Shown piece by piece: positions 24,200-31,952 of a stretch of 64,000 nucleotides of DNA. Under the pieces are notes generated by a model. It ran no database searches. It worked only from the letters and a program-made list of their open reading frames with translations, and was not told the DNA's origin. The translations under genes and the position numbers were made by a program. Source of the DNA: Oscillospiraceae bacterium (lineage in GTDB: Bacteria; Bacillota; Clostridia; Oscillospirales; Ruminococcaceae); assembly GCA_012520915.1 (NCBI GenBank), contig JAAYNJ010000017.1, positions 124,001 to 188,000 of the forward strand, read 5' to 3'. Numbering within the stretch: the first letter of the stretch is position 1; every line of letters begins with the position of its first letter.

Positions 24200-25501
24200 A
24201 TGTCGCTGAAGCTAAACAAAACTTATCTTGAGGGGTTTATTTCCGAAGACGAGTATTCGGGGGTGGAGGAAAAAGTAAAAAACGCCGTATCCGAGCTTGA
24301 AAAAGAGATTGTGAAAAAAGACGGTTTTGCCGGTTGGGCCACTCTGCCTGATAATTATGACAGGGAGGAATTCCGCAGAATAAAAGAAGCCGCAAAAAAA
24401 ATCAGGTCGGACAGCGATATTCTTGTAGTTGTCGGCATAGGCGGTTCCTATTTGGGGGCGAGAGCCGTTATTGAACTCCTCGGCGGAGAATTTGTAAACG
24501 AAGGTGCGGATTTGAAGGTGCTGTATGCCGGAAACAACATATCCGGTGACTACCTTCTGAAGATAATCGAAATGTGTGAAGGCAAAAGGTTGTCGGTAAA
24601 TGTTATCTCCAAATCCGGAGTGACTCTTGAACCTGCGGTTGCTTTCAGAGCATTCAAAAAACTGATGGAAGACAGATACGGAGAGGAAGAGGCTGCAAAG
24701 AGAATATATGTAACAACCGATGCAAAAAAGGGCGCACTCAAAGGACTCTCGGATGTTGCCGGATATGAAACATTTGTGGTCCCCGATGACATCGGCGGGA
24801 GATATTCCGTTTTGACGGCAGTCGGCCTACTTCCGATAGCCGCTGCGGGATTTGATATCGATGCGCTTATGTCAGGGGCGAAAAATGCGATGGAATTATT
24901 CGCTGAACCCGAACTCGAAAAAAATCCCTGTTACGAATATGCGTCAATCCGATATTTGCTGGAAAAACAGGGTAAGAAGATAGAACTGCTGACCTGTTTC
25001 GAGCCTGCTTTCAACATGTTCGGAGAGTGGTATAAACAGCTTTACGGAGAGAGTGAAGGAAAAGACGGCAAAGGTCTCTTCCCGGCCACGCTCAATTATT
25101 CGGCGGATCTCCATTCCATGGGACAGTATGTTCAGGACGGACAGAGAATACTTTTTGAAACTTTACTGAGGTTTGAAAAATCCAACAAAGAGTTTACCGT
25201 GGAATACATCGACGGCGATTTTGACGGACTGAACTACATAGCGGGCAAGACTATGAGCTACATCAATCACCAGGCCTCGGAGGGCGTGATGCTCGCCCAC
25301 AACGAAGGCAAAGTGCCGGTAATGATAATCGAGTCGGAGAAGAGAGACGAGTTCAATGTGGGAGAACTTATCTATTTCTTTGAAAAGGCGTGTGCGATAT
25401 CCGGATACATGCTTGGGGTCTATCCTTTTGACCAGCCGGGTGTTGAACAGTACAAGAGAAATATGTTTGCCCTGCTGGGAAAACCCGGTTACAGCATATA
25501 A
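24200..25501 (+). CDS. pgi: glucose-6-phosphate isomerase
   Basis: A 433-residue phosphoglucose isomerase that interconverts glucose-6-phosphate and fructose-6-phosphate in glycolysis. Recognisable parts are VVVGIGGSYLGARAVIELLG near residue 77, VISKSGVTLEPAVAFRAFK near residue 135 (the SKSG phosphate loop), GGRYSVLTAVGLLP near residue 200, and the C-terminal VYPFDQPGVEQYKR near residue 411. The ATG at 24200 follows AAAGAGGTG at good spacing; the longer frame upstream has no such site. Length is that of the short bacterial form. It is followed 84 bases later by a small P-loop gene. Confidence 0.95.
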   Translation: MSLKLNKTYLEGFISEDEYSGVEEKVKNAVSELEKEIVKKDGFAGWATLPDNYDREEFRRIKEAAKKIRSDSDILVVVGIGGSYLGARAVIELLGGEFVNEGADLKVLYAGNNISGDYLLKIIEMCEGKRLSVNVISKSGVTLEPAVAFRAFKKLMEDRYGEEEAAKRIYVTTDAKKGALKGLSDVAGYETFVVPDDIGGRYSVLTAVGLLPIAAAGFDIDALMSGAKNAMELFAEPELEKNPCYEYASIRYLLEKQGKKIELLTCFEPAFNMFGEWYKQLYGESEGKDGKGLFPATLNYSADLHSMGQYVQDGQRILFETLLRFEKSNKEFTVEYIDGDFDGLNYIAGKTMSYINHQASEGVMLAHNEGKVPVMIIESEKRDEFNVGELIYFFEKACAISGYMLGVYPFDQPGVEQYKRNMFALLGKPGYSI

Positions 25502-25584
25502 ACCGCAAGAGCGCCGGCAACGGTGCGAAATCCGTGCCGAGATATTTGATTGAGAGCGGCACTGTTTAGGAGGATGCTATAGAT

Positions 25585-26019
25585 ATGGTAAAACTTATAG
25601 TCGGAGGGAAGGGAACCGGAAAAACGAAAACCATGGTGGACATGATAAACCAGTCGGCTGATGTGACGAAGGGGAATATTGTTTGCATCGAAAAGAATAT
25701 GAATCTCACCTACAGCTTGAAGTATACGGTAAGACTGATTGATGTTGATGAATATAAAGTGGACGGATACGAAGAATTTTACGGTTTCGTAGCAGGAGTT
25801 CTCGCTGGAGACTATGACATACTTGAAGTTTATATAGACGGAATCCTGAAAATCGGACATGGCGACCTGGAGGGACTGGTAAAACTGATAGAGAGATTAA
25901 CGGTACTGTGTGGGGGGGAAAAGACGATAATTATAACCGTTTCCTGTGACCCCGGGGATTTGCCCGAAGCTATCAAGCACCTTGAGCTGGAATGTCTGCC
26001 GCATCATTATCATTGTTGA
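25585..26019 (+). CDS. small P-loop NTPase-like protein of unknown function
   Basis: A 144-residue protein opening with LIVGGKGTGKTKTMVDMI, a clear Walker A motif, and with a possible Walker B in ILEVYIDGIL near residue 84. The rest shows no domain I can name. Homologues of this size are known as conserved hypothetical proteins in Clostridia, sometimes mislabelled PilT. AGGAGG precedes the ATG. Its stop codon lies inside the -35 element of the rpmF promoter. Function unknown; binding of a nucleotide is inferred from the P-loop. Confidence 0.7.
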   Translation: MVKLIVGGKGTGKTKTMVDMINQSADVTKGNIVCIEKNMNLTYSLKYTVRLIDVDEYKVDGYEEFYGFVAGVLAGDYDILEVYIDGILKIGHGDLEGLVKLIERLTVLCGGEKTIIITVSCDPGDLPEAIKHLELECLPHHYHC

Positions 26020-26043
26020 CAGATGTCGGGATTGTGATATAAT
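26016..26043 (+). promoter_or_regulatory. consensus promoter of rpmF
   Basis: TTGACA (26016-26021), a 16-base spacer and TATAAT (26038-26043): both hexamers match the sigma-A consensus perfectly. The -35 contains the TGA stop of the preceding gene. It fits the high expression expected for a ribosomal protein gene. Confidence 0.85.
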
Positions 26044-26114
26044 CATTTGGCGATTATTGAAATAATATCGGCGGCGATGTGAAATAAGCTTTTCCGATAA
26101 GAGGAGGTGCTAAA

Positions 26115-26297
26115 GTGGCAGTACCGAAAAGAAGAGTTTCCAAGGCCAGGCGTGACAAAAGGCGCTCCTCGGTTTGGAAGTTGGCGGTGCCGAACTTTTC
26201 CAGATGCTCACAGTGCGGACAACTGATGGTCCCGCACAGAGTCTGCAAAAACTGCGGATTTTATAAGAGCAGAGAAGTCATCAGCAAAGAAGCGTAA
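26115..26297 (+). CDS. rpmF: 50S ribosomal protein L32
   Basis: A 60-residue L32, a small protein of the large ribosomal subunit. The N terminus VPKRRVSKARRDKRRS and the zinc-ribbon CSQCGQ...CKNCGFY are typical; all four cysteines are present, so this is the zinc-binding form. The start is GTG, eight bases after GAGGAGG. The usual upstream partner, a YceD/DUF177 gene, is not here; instead rpmF follows a P-loop gene and has its own consensus promoter and a strong terminator. Confidence 0.96.
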   Translation: MAVPKRRVSKARRDKRRSSVWKLAVPNFSRCSQCGQLMVPHRVCKNCGFYKSREVISKEA

Positions 26298-26301
26298 TTA
26301 A

Positions 26302-26333
26302 AAGAAGAGGGGCAAAGCCCCTCTTCTTCATTT
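26302..26333 (+). terminator. terminator of rpmF
   Basis: GAAGAGGGGC (26304-26313) pairs perfectly with GCCCCTCTTC (26317-26326), followed by TTCATTT. Confidence 0.88.
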
Positions 26334-26408
26334 GATGATTTTTAAGATTCGCTCGAACACCGTTTGATGTCGCGAACGCGCATTAAATTATAAAATAAGA
26401 TAAGCAGG

Positions 26409-26436
26409 AAAAGAGAGGACAACTGCCTCTCTTTTT
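26409..26436 (+). terminator. second terminator-like hairpin downstream of rpmF
   Basis: AAAGAGAGG (26410-26418) pairs with CCTCTCTTT (26426-26434) and ends in five T. The 75 bases between it and the first terminator hold no gene I can see; it may be a backup terminator or the end of a short RNA. Confidence 0.6.
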
Positions 26437-26521
26437 CACGTTCGGTGCGCTTTAAGTCCGATTTTTTTGTGAAAGTTCAATTTTTTTCGGATCGATTTTT
26501 AACATTCGATTTGATTGTAGA

Positions 26522-26583
26522 TTGACGATAATGTATTATAAATTTATATATATTTTATCTACACTTTCTTATATAAAAAGTGT
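26522..26583 (+). promoter_or_regulatory. putative promoter and hairpin/operator of the ECF-catabolic operon
   Basis: TTGACG (26522-26527), a 17-base spacer and TATATA (26545-26550) form a fair promoter in a very AT-rich stretch. About ten bases after it an inverted repeat, ACACTTTC (26561-26568) with AAAAGTGT (26576-26583), lies at the expected transcription start and could be an operator. The rest of the 26437-26671 gap is AT-rich and empty. Confidence 0.45.
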
Positions 26584-26671
26584 AAAATATTATAGATATA
26601 TAAAATAGCGGTAAAACGGATTGGTGCCGTTCGAATATGAGCGGATTAAAATAAAAAAGAGGAGTACAATA

Positions 26672-27292
26672 ATGGCAAATCAGAAAGGTAAAATCGACAA
26701 ACTTTCCCTGTTCTTAATTCCTATCGGCATCGCCGTAAACTTTATCGGCGGACAGATAGCGATTCTTCTCAAACTTCCCCTGTATCTTGATGCCATTGGC
26801 ACGATAGTTGTAGCAGCTCTCTGCGGCTACTGGCCGGGCATTGTCGTCGGTCTCGTCTCCAACATACTGAACGCAATATCTTCTCCGACCACGCTGTTCT
26901 ATGCGCCTCTCAACATGGCTTTTGCGGTAGTGGCGGTAATCCTTTCAAAAAGAAAATGGTTTAAAAACTTCTTCAAGACCGTTTTGAGTGCACTCTTCTT
27001 TGCACTTATTGGCGGAGGAATAGGCGCCTGCATTACCTGGCTGGTCTACGGCTTCGACTTCGGAAGCGGTGTTTCCGCCATGTTCTCGATACCCCTGCAC
27101 CAAACGCTCGGGTTGCCCAAGTTTGTGGCTCAGTTTATTGCCGAGACATCCATAGACGTTCTCGACAAGGTAATCACGGTAATAGCAGTCTTCGGAGTAC
27201 TGAAAGCCATACCCATGCGCTTCCTCGCAAAGCTTCCTCTCGGACGCATATATATTAAAGATGCCGAAATGTATGAGGATGACGAGGACTAA
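26672..27292 (+). CDS. ECF transporter S component, substrate unknown
   Basis: A 206-residue membrane protein with about six hydrophobic segments, of S-component type. The stretch LPLYLDAIGTIVVAALCGYW near residue 35, followed by GIVVGLVSNILNAI and an FYAPLNMAFAVVAVILSKR block, is typical of ECF substrate-binding subunits. Start ATG 26672 has GAGGAG nine bases upstream. EcfT and two ATPases follow, so this is a dedicated (group I) ECF transporter. The five enzymes encoded behind it suggest that the substrate is broken down after uptake. Which vitamin, nucleoside or amide it binds cannot be read from sequence. Confidence 0.85.
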   Translation: MANQKGKIDKLSLFLIPIGIAVNFIGGQIAILLKLPLYLDAIGTIVVAALCGYWPGIVVGLVSNILNAISSPTTLFYAPLNMAFAVVAVILSKRKWFKNFFKTVLSALFFALIGGGIGACITWLVYGFDFGSGVSAMFSIPLHQTLGLPKFVAQFIAETSIDVLDKVITVIAVFGVLKAIPMRFLAKLPLGRIYIKDAEMYEDDED

Positions 27293-27313
27293 CCCCTCCC
27301 AGTCTGAACACGT

Positions 27314-27340
27314 AGGGGCGCAGGCGTGTATCCGCGCCGG
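27314..27340. repeat. REP-like imperfect palindrome between S and T genes
   Basis: GTAGGGGCGCAGGCGTGTAT followed by CCGCGCC: GGCGC (27317-27321) pairs with GCGCC (27334-27338). The GTAGGGGCG opening is like the ends of small dispersed palindromes seen in many genomes. Only one copy was noticed in this window. Confidence 0.45.
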
Positions 27341-27369
27341 CGTCCTTTAATCATTTAAGGAGTCCAAAT

Positions 27370-28173
27370 ATGCATGTGGAATTCGGAAATTCCTTTAAAA
27401 AATTTTACAAAACCGGAAACTTCTGGTGCGATCTCTATCCGACGACAAAACTCATATTGTGCTTCACCGTGGCAATGTCCACAATTGTGATGAATAACTG
27501 GATATACGGTTTTTCCGTATGTCTTTTTTACTTTATTTTCGCTTTTTTTACCGGACACGGCAAACAATTTACAAAAACCTTTTTGATATTGTTTGTGATA
27601 ATCGGTTTGTTTCTGGTGGTGATACGACAGGTGGGAATGCGCACGGGAAATGTGACGCCGATGTTTGAAATATTCGGATGGATATGGTACCGCGAATCCT
27701 TTATCACGTCGCTTGACGTATCCTCTTACATGCTCGGATTTGCCGGAGGAATTCTCCTGTTTTTTGATACCACCCCCATGAGAGATTTGATGTATGCGTT
27801 TGAACATATGGGAGTGTCTCACGTCACTTCCTTTATCATGTTGTCCTCAATGCAGAATATAATCGATCTCAGGAAAACATCCGTTGCAATACTTGAAAGC
27901 CAGAAATCGAGGGGCATAGAAACCGACGGAAATATCCTTGTTCGGTCTAAGGCGTTCTTCCCCACGATCAGTCCGCTCATACTGGGTGCATTTTCGAGCA
28001 CGGAAGAAAAATCAATAGCCATGGATGCCCGGGCGTTTTCGGTAAAACGAAAACACACCTTCCTTCGAGAGCTTAAGCCGATGTCGCAAATCGAAAAAAT
28101 TCTTTGTCTGCTGTTTTCGCTCGCTCTGATTTCTCTGACAGTCTGGAAGATAGCGGCTGCTCTTATAAAATAA
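27370..28173 (+). CDS. ecfT: ECF transporter transmembrane subunit EcfT
   Basis: A 267-residue EcfT, the membrane coupling subunit between S component and ATPases. It has several membrane helices and the two cytoplasmic Ala-Arg-Gly-type coupling motifs: ESQKSRGIETDG near residue 177 and IAMDARAFSVKRKHTFL near residue 216, which dock in grooves of the ATPases. One further helix at the C terminus (FSLALISLTVWKIAAALI). AAGGAG lies seven bases before the ATG. It sits between the S and ATPase genes of one operon. Confidence 0.9.
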   Translation: MHVEFGNSFKKFYKTGNFWCDLYPTTKLILCFTVAMSTIVMNNWIYGFSVCLFYFIFAFFTGHGKQFTKTFLILFVIIGLFLVVIRQVGMRTGNVTPMFEIFGWIWYRESFITSLDVSSYMLGFAGGILLFFDTTPMRDLMYAFEHMGVSHVTSFIMLSSMQNIIDLRKTSVAILESQKSRGIETDGNILVRSKAFFPTISPLILGAFSSTEEKSIAMDARAFSVKRKHTFLRELKPMSQIEKILCLLFSLALISLTVWKIAAALIK

Positions 28174-28191
28174 AAGAAAAGGTGAATGAAT

Positions 28192-29037
28192 ATGGCTTAT
28201 ATTGAACTCAAAGATGTATCCTACAGATATCCCTACACAAAGGAACAGGCGTTGAAAAACGTCACATATTCCTTTGAAAGGGGCAAGTTTTACGGAATAA
28301 TAGGCGAAAACGGCGGGGGCAAAACGACACTTTGCAACCTTATAAGAGGGCTTATACCGCATTTTTATCTGGGCAGGCTCAAGGGCGAAGCGCTTGTCGA
28401 CGGAGTTGACGTGCGCGATTGGGACACGGGGGAGATATCTGCGAAAATAGGATATGTTTTCCAGAATCCCTTCACCCAGATAAGCGGGATAAAAGAGACG
28501 GTTTTTGAGGAGGTCGCAATAGGGCTTGAAAACCTCGGGGTACCGAAAGATGAGATGATCGAGAGGGTGATTAATGTCTGTGAAATGCTCAATATCGAAG
28601 ATCTGGTAAAGAATAACCCCAACGAACTTTCGAGAGGGCAACGCCAGAGAGTCGCTTTTGCATCGATAATCGTGATGGATACCGACACGCTTGTCATAGA
28701 CGAACCTACTTCCCAGCTCGATCCCGAAGGAACTGAAAGCGTATTTGAAATAATCCGCTCTCTCAAGGAGTCCGGCAAAACGATTATACTCGTAGAACAT
28801 AAAATCGATCTTATAGCGGAACATTGTGAGGAGATACTTGTCATGCAGGGTGGAAAAATTGCCATGAGCGGACCGACAAAGGCAATATTGAGCGACTTCG
28901 GCACACTTGATCTCGGCACCATGATTCCTGCAACCGCAGTTTTCGGACATGCAATGAAGGAGGCGGGAAAACCCCTCGCTGATATTCCAATAACGCTGGA
29001 TGAAGCGGTGGAACTTGTAGAGAGGAGGGGCGAGTGA
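28192..29037 (+). CDS. ECF transporter ATPase (first)
   Basis: A 281-residue ABC ATPase. Walker A is GENGGGKTTLCNLI near residue 43, Q-loop GYVFQNPFTQI near residue 88, signature ELSRGQRQRVAF near residue 145 (SRGQ in place of the usual SGGQ), Walker B LVIDEPTSQLDPEG near residue 166 and the switch histidine in LVEHKIDLI near residue 200. I place the start at ATG 28192, seven bases after AAGGTG; an ATG two codons upstream is too close. It overlaps nothing but is one base from the second ATPase gene, with which it should form the A-A' heterodimer. Confidence 0.92.
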   Translation: MAYIELKDVSYRYPYTKEQALKNVTYSFERGKFYGIIGENGGGKTTLCNLIRGLIPHFYLGRLKGEALVDGVDVRDWDTGEISAKIGYVFQNPFTQISGIKETVFEEVAIGLENLGVPKDEMIERVINVCEMLNIEDLVKNNPNELSRGQRQRVAFASIIVMDTDTLVIDEPTSQLDPEGTESVFEIIRSLKESGKTIILVEHKIDLIAEHCEEILVMQGGKIAMSGPTKAILSDFGTLDLGTMIPATAVFGHAMKEAGKPLADIPITLDEAVELVERRGE

Positions 29038-29038
29038 T

Positions 29039-29830
29039 ATGGCGATAGAAGTAAAAAATGCGAGTTTTGTTTATCCCAACGGATTTAAGGCGCTGGAAAA
29101 TATAAATATTGTAATAAACGAAGGTGAACGCGTCGCCATTGTCGGTCAAAACGGAGCAGGCAAGACGACCTGCGTGAAGATGATGAACGGATTGAACAAG
29201 CCCACCGAGGGCGATGTAATAGTCGACGGAATGAACACAAAGGACAAGACAACCGCTTTTATCGCCAAGAGTGTCGGATATGTATTCCAAAATCCTGACG
29301 AACAGATATTCAACAGCACAGTTCGCGCCGAGGTGGAGTATGTGTTGAGATATTTCAAGCTTCCCGAAAAAGAGATAAAAGAGAGGGTAAAGAGAGCGGT
29401 TCAGCTCACCGATATAGCAGGCTACCTCGATATAAACCCGCTCGACCTCCCCTATCCTATAAGGAAGTTTGTTGCAATAGCGGCGGTAATCGCCTCGAAG
29501 CCGAAATATATCATATTGGATGAACCAACCGCGGGACAGGACAAGCACGGAACGGAAACGCTTTCCATGATGATATCCGAACTCGAGAAAGACGGGGTTA
29601 CGGTCATAACGATAACTCATGATATGGACTTTGCCGTGGCAAATTTCGACCGGATAGTAGCCATGTCTCAGAAGAAGATAATCGCTGACGGCAATGCCAA
29701 GGAGATTTTCTGGAATGAAGATATAGTGAGCAGGGCGAGAATTAAAAAGACACAAATAGGAGAACTTGCGAAGAGATTGAATGTCCCCGGAGAGGTGCTG
29801 TTTTGTGAAGAGCTGGTGGAGAAACTGTAA
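29039..29830 (+). CDS. ECF transporter ATPase (second) with degenerate signature motif
   Basis: A 263-residue ABC ATPase. Walker A GQNGAGKTTCVKMMNGL near residue 39, Q-loop GYVFQNPDEQIFN near residue 80, Walker B YIILDEPTAGQDKHG near residue 157 and switch His in ITHDMDFAV near residue 193 are all intact. Where the ABC signature LSGGQ should be, near residue 140, the sequence reads LDLPYPIRKFVAIAAV, so the signature is lost while the following helix is kept. The dimer would have one normal and one altered ATP site. It begins one base after the first ATPase gene and ends about 60 bases before the BtpA-like gene. Confidence 0.9.
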   Translation: MAIEVKNASFVYPNGFKALENINIVINEGERVAIVGQNGAGKTTCVKMMNGLNKPTEGDVIVDGMNTKDKTTAFIAKSVGYVFQNPDEQIFNSTVRAEVEYVLRYFKLPEKEIKERVKRAVQLTDIAGYLDINPLDLPYPIRKFVAIAAVIASKPKYIILDEPTAGQDKHGTETLSMMISELEKDGVTVITITHDMDFAVANFDRIVAMSQKKIIADGNAKEIFWNEDIVSRARIKKTQIGELAKRLNVPGEVLFCEELVEKL

Positions 29831-29888
29831 AAGAACATCATAATATCGGTTTTTAATCCGACAGAGATTTACGATAAAGGAGAAGAAG

Positions 29889-30611
29889 ATGTTTCTAGAA
29901 ATATTTCCTGAAAAGAAACCCATACTTGCGATGCTCCACCTCAAAGGAGAAACGAGAGAGCAGAGACTTGATACGGCTTTGCGCGAATCCGATATCTATA
30001 TTGAAAACGGAGTTGACGCGTTGATAGTTGAGGATTATTACGGCGATGAGAAGGATGTCGAAGCCGTACTGAAACTTTTAAGGCAAAAACGCCCCGAATA
30101 CATTCTCGGGGTGAATGTTCTTGACAATTTTCCCTTGAGCTACGAATTTTCCGTCGAATACGGAGCGCCTTTTATGCAGGTCGATTCGGTCTGCGGACAC
30201 CTCCCCGTCGAAGAAGACAAGGCATATGCCGATATGATAGAGTGGTACCGTTCCAAAGGCAACGTTGCGGTAATAGGAGGAGTGCGGTTTAAATATCAAA
30301 AATACCTCTCGGGACGAAGCCTCGAGGAAGACCTGAACTTAGGCATGTTGCGATGTGATGCCATAGCCGTTACGGGTGACGGCACCGGACAGGAAACGGA
30401 AGACGATAAAATAAAAGAATTTCGAAGAATCTGTAAAGATTTTCCCTTGGTGGTGGGTGCGGGAATGACCAAAGAGACAGTACCCTCCAAACTGGGTATT
30501 TGCGATGCCGCCATAGTCGGAAGCTATTTCAAGGATACCCGAAAAGATACGGGCGACGTTTTCGGCCCTCACGTAAAAGAATTTATGGATGAGGTAAAAA
30601 AGCTTCGCTGA
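29889..30611 (+). CDS. BtpA/SgcQ family protein
   Basis: A 240-residue protein of the BtpA family (predicted TIM barrel). Family features: ILAMLHLKG at the N terminus, a VDALIVEDYYGD stretch near residue 39, LGVNVLDN near residue 75, DAIAVTGDGTG near residue 157 and a C-terminal AIVGSYFKDTRK near residue 213 that looks like a phosphate-binding loop. BtpA was named for a cyanobacterial photosystem I assembly factor and SgcQ belongs to an uncharacterised E. coli sugar cluster; no reaction is known for either. Here it follows an ECF transporter and leads four hydrolase/kinase genes, which argues for a metabolic enzyme acting on a phosphorylated intermediate. Function is inferred from context. 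Confidence 0.8.
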   Translation: MFLEIFPEKKPILAMLHLKGETREQRLDTALRESDIYIENGVDALIVEDYYGDEKDVEAVLKLLRQKRPEYILGVNVLDNFPLSYEFSVEYGAPFMQVDSVCGHLPVEEDKAYADMIEWYRSKGNVAVIGGVRFKYQKYLSGRSLEEDLNLGMLRCDAIAVTGDGTGQETEDDKIKEFRRICKDFPLVVGAGMTKETVPSKLGICDAAIVGSYFKDTRKDTGDVFGPHVKEFMDEVKKLR

Positions 30612-30626
30612 TAAACGGGATTTTAT

Positions 30627-31952
30627 ATGTACAATCGCGAATTTAATAATAAATCAAACCCTCTCGAATTCGAATACCCAAGCGAAAAAGGACGTCTGAT
30701 ACTGAAAGGCGGCAGAGTAGTTGATCCGAAAAACAAGGTTGACGGGATATTTGACGTCGAGGTAGTAGGGGACAGAGTAGTCGGATTAGGAGCTGAAATT
30801 GTTCCTGCTTCGGCAGACAGGACGGTTGACTGCACCGGTCTTGTCGTGATGCCCGGAATTATCGATATCCACCTGCATATCGGTGATCTTTTTGATATTT
30901 CAAACAATCCGCTCATGAAGGCGGCAAAAGAAGGTGTCACCACCGCCCTTTCTCCCGGGGCAGGTAACACCTTCATGTCGCCGTCCCTTCTCGGGGCCGA
31001 ATCCGACAGAGGGCTGCCTATAAATACCGGAGTTTACATCGGAGCGGCTGCCGCTTTGGCAACCCGGCTCACAAACGACGAACTCGTCGCGTTGATTGAG
31101 GGAGGGCTTGATTCCGAAACCGCCTCATTAAAACTTTCCGGCAACACGATTACCAATTCGACTGCGGGCAATATGATAGGCATAAAGGAACACAAGGGCC
31201 ATTTTATTCTCCCCGACGAGGCGATAGAGAGACTGTTTGACATCACTTCTCGCGGGAAAACAATTTTTATGACGCACACCCAGCAGGCCGAGCACGCAGA
31301 ACATCTTGCAAGACTCTCAAAAGGGAGACCGTTTCATTTGGGACATGCCACCGCCGCAGGATGCGGATCTTTCGGTGATGCGGTGTCGGAATTTGAAAGG
31401 GTGCTATCTCTTGTGGATTCGAATATAACGGCGGAATTTGTCAGCTCCATGCTGCTCGAAAATTACGGTCGACATGACGGGCTCAAAATCAATCCGCGCG
31501 TTCAGGAATCCGCATTTAAAGCTCTTTCCGATAAAAAGGTGAAGTTGCTGGTGTCGGACGGACAGAGTGCGGCGGTCATGAAGGGATTCGGGAACTCGGC
31601 GGACAATATTCCCGCCATATTCAGACTTTCATCCCTCGGGGTTTTGTCGTTGACGGATGCGGTTGCGACCATGACGAGCGAAGCTGCCGGGTTTTTGTCT
31701 TTGAGAACGGGAAATGAAATCTTTTCCGAAAAATTCGGACATCTCGGAAAAGGCGCCTATGCCAACATAACCGTCGCCGATCCGAATGTTAAGCGCTGTG
31801 TATACACGGTGGTAAACGGCAAAATCGTTTCCTTTGACGAAAATGTCATTCATTCGGGATTTTCAGCGGGAAGATTTATCTGCAAATACGGAGCTTTGAA
31901 AAAAACGGGAGCGGGAGATATAAATCTCTATGGAAAACACAGTGAAATCTGA
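30627..31952 (+). CDS. amidohydrolase superfamily protein
   Basis: A 441-residue metal-dependent hydrolase of the amidohydrolase (dihydroorotase/imidazolonepropionase-like) superfamily. An N-terminal beta-sandwich strand (LILKGGRVVDP) precedes the barrel. Likely metal ligands: HLHIGD near residue 84, MTHTQQAEH near residue 216, LGHATAAG near residue 237 and VSDGQSA near residue 310; the C-terminal strand GKGAYANITVADP is typical. A lysine or carboxylate bridge could be in IGIKEHKG near residue 189. Substrates of this superfamily are cyclic or linear amides, hydantoins, and deaminated bases. It lies 15 bases after the BtpA-like gene and overlaps the M20 gene by 23 bases. Confidence 0.85.
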   Translation: MYNREFNNKSNPLEFEYPSEKGRLILKGGRVVDPKNKVDGIFDVEVVGDRVVGLGAEIVPASADRTVDCTGLVVMPGIIDIHLHIGDLFDISNNPLMKAAKEGVTTALSPGAGNTFMSPSLLGAESDRGLPINTGVYIGAAAALATRLTNDELVALIEGGLDSETASLKLSGNTITNSTAGNMIGIKEHKGHFILPDEAIERLFDITSRGKTIFMTHTQQAEHAEHLARLSKGRPFHLGHATAAGCGSFGDAVSEFERVLSLVDSNITAEFVSSMLLENYGRHDGLKINPRVQESAFKALSDKKVKLLVSDGQSAAVMKGFGNSADNIPAIFRLSSLGVLSLTDAVATMTSEAAGFLSLRTGNEIFSEKFGHLGKGAYANITVADPNVKRCVYTVVNGKIVSFDENVIHSGFSAGRFICKYGALKKTGAGDINLYGKHSEI

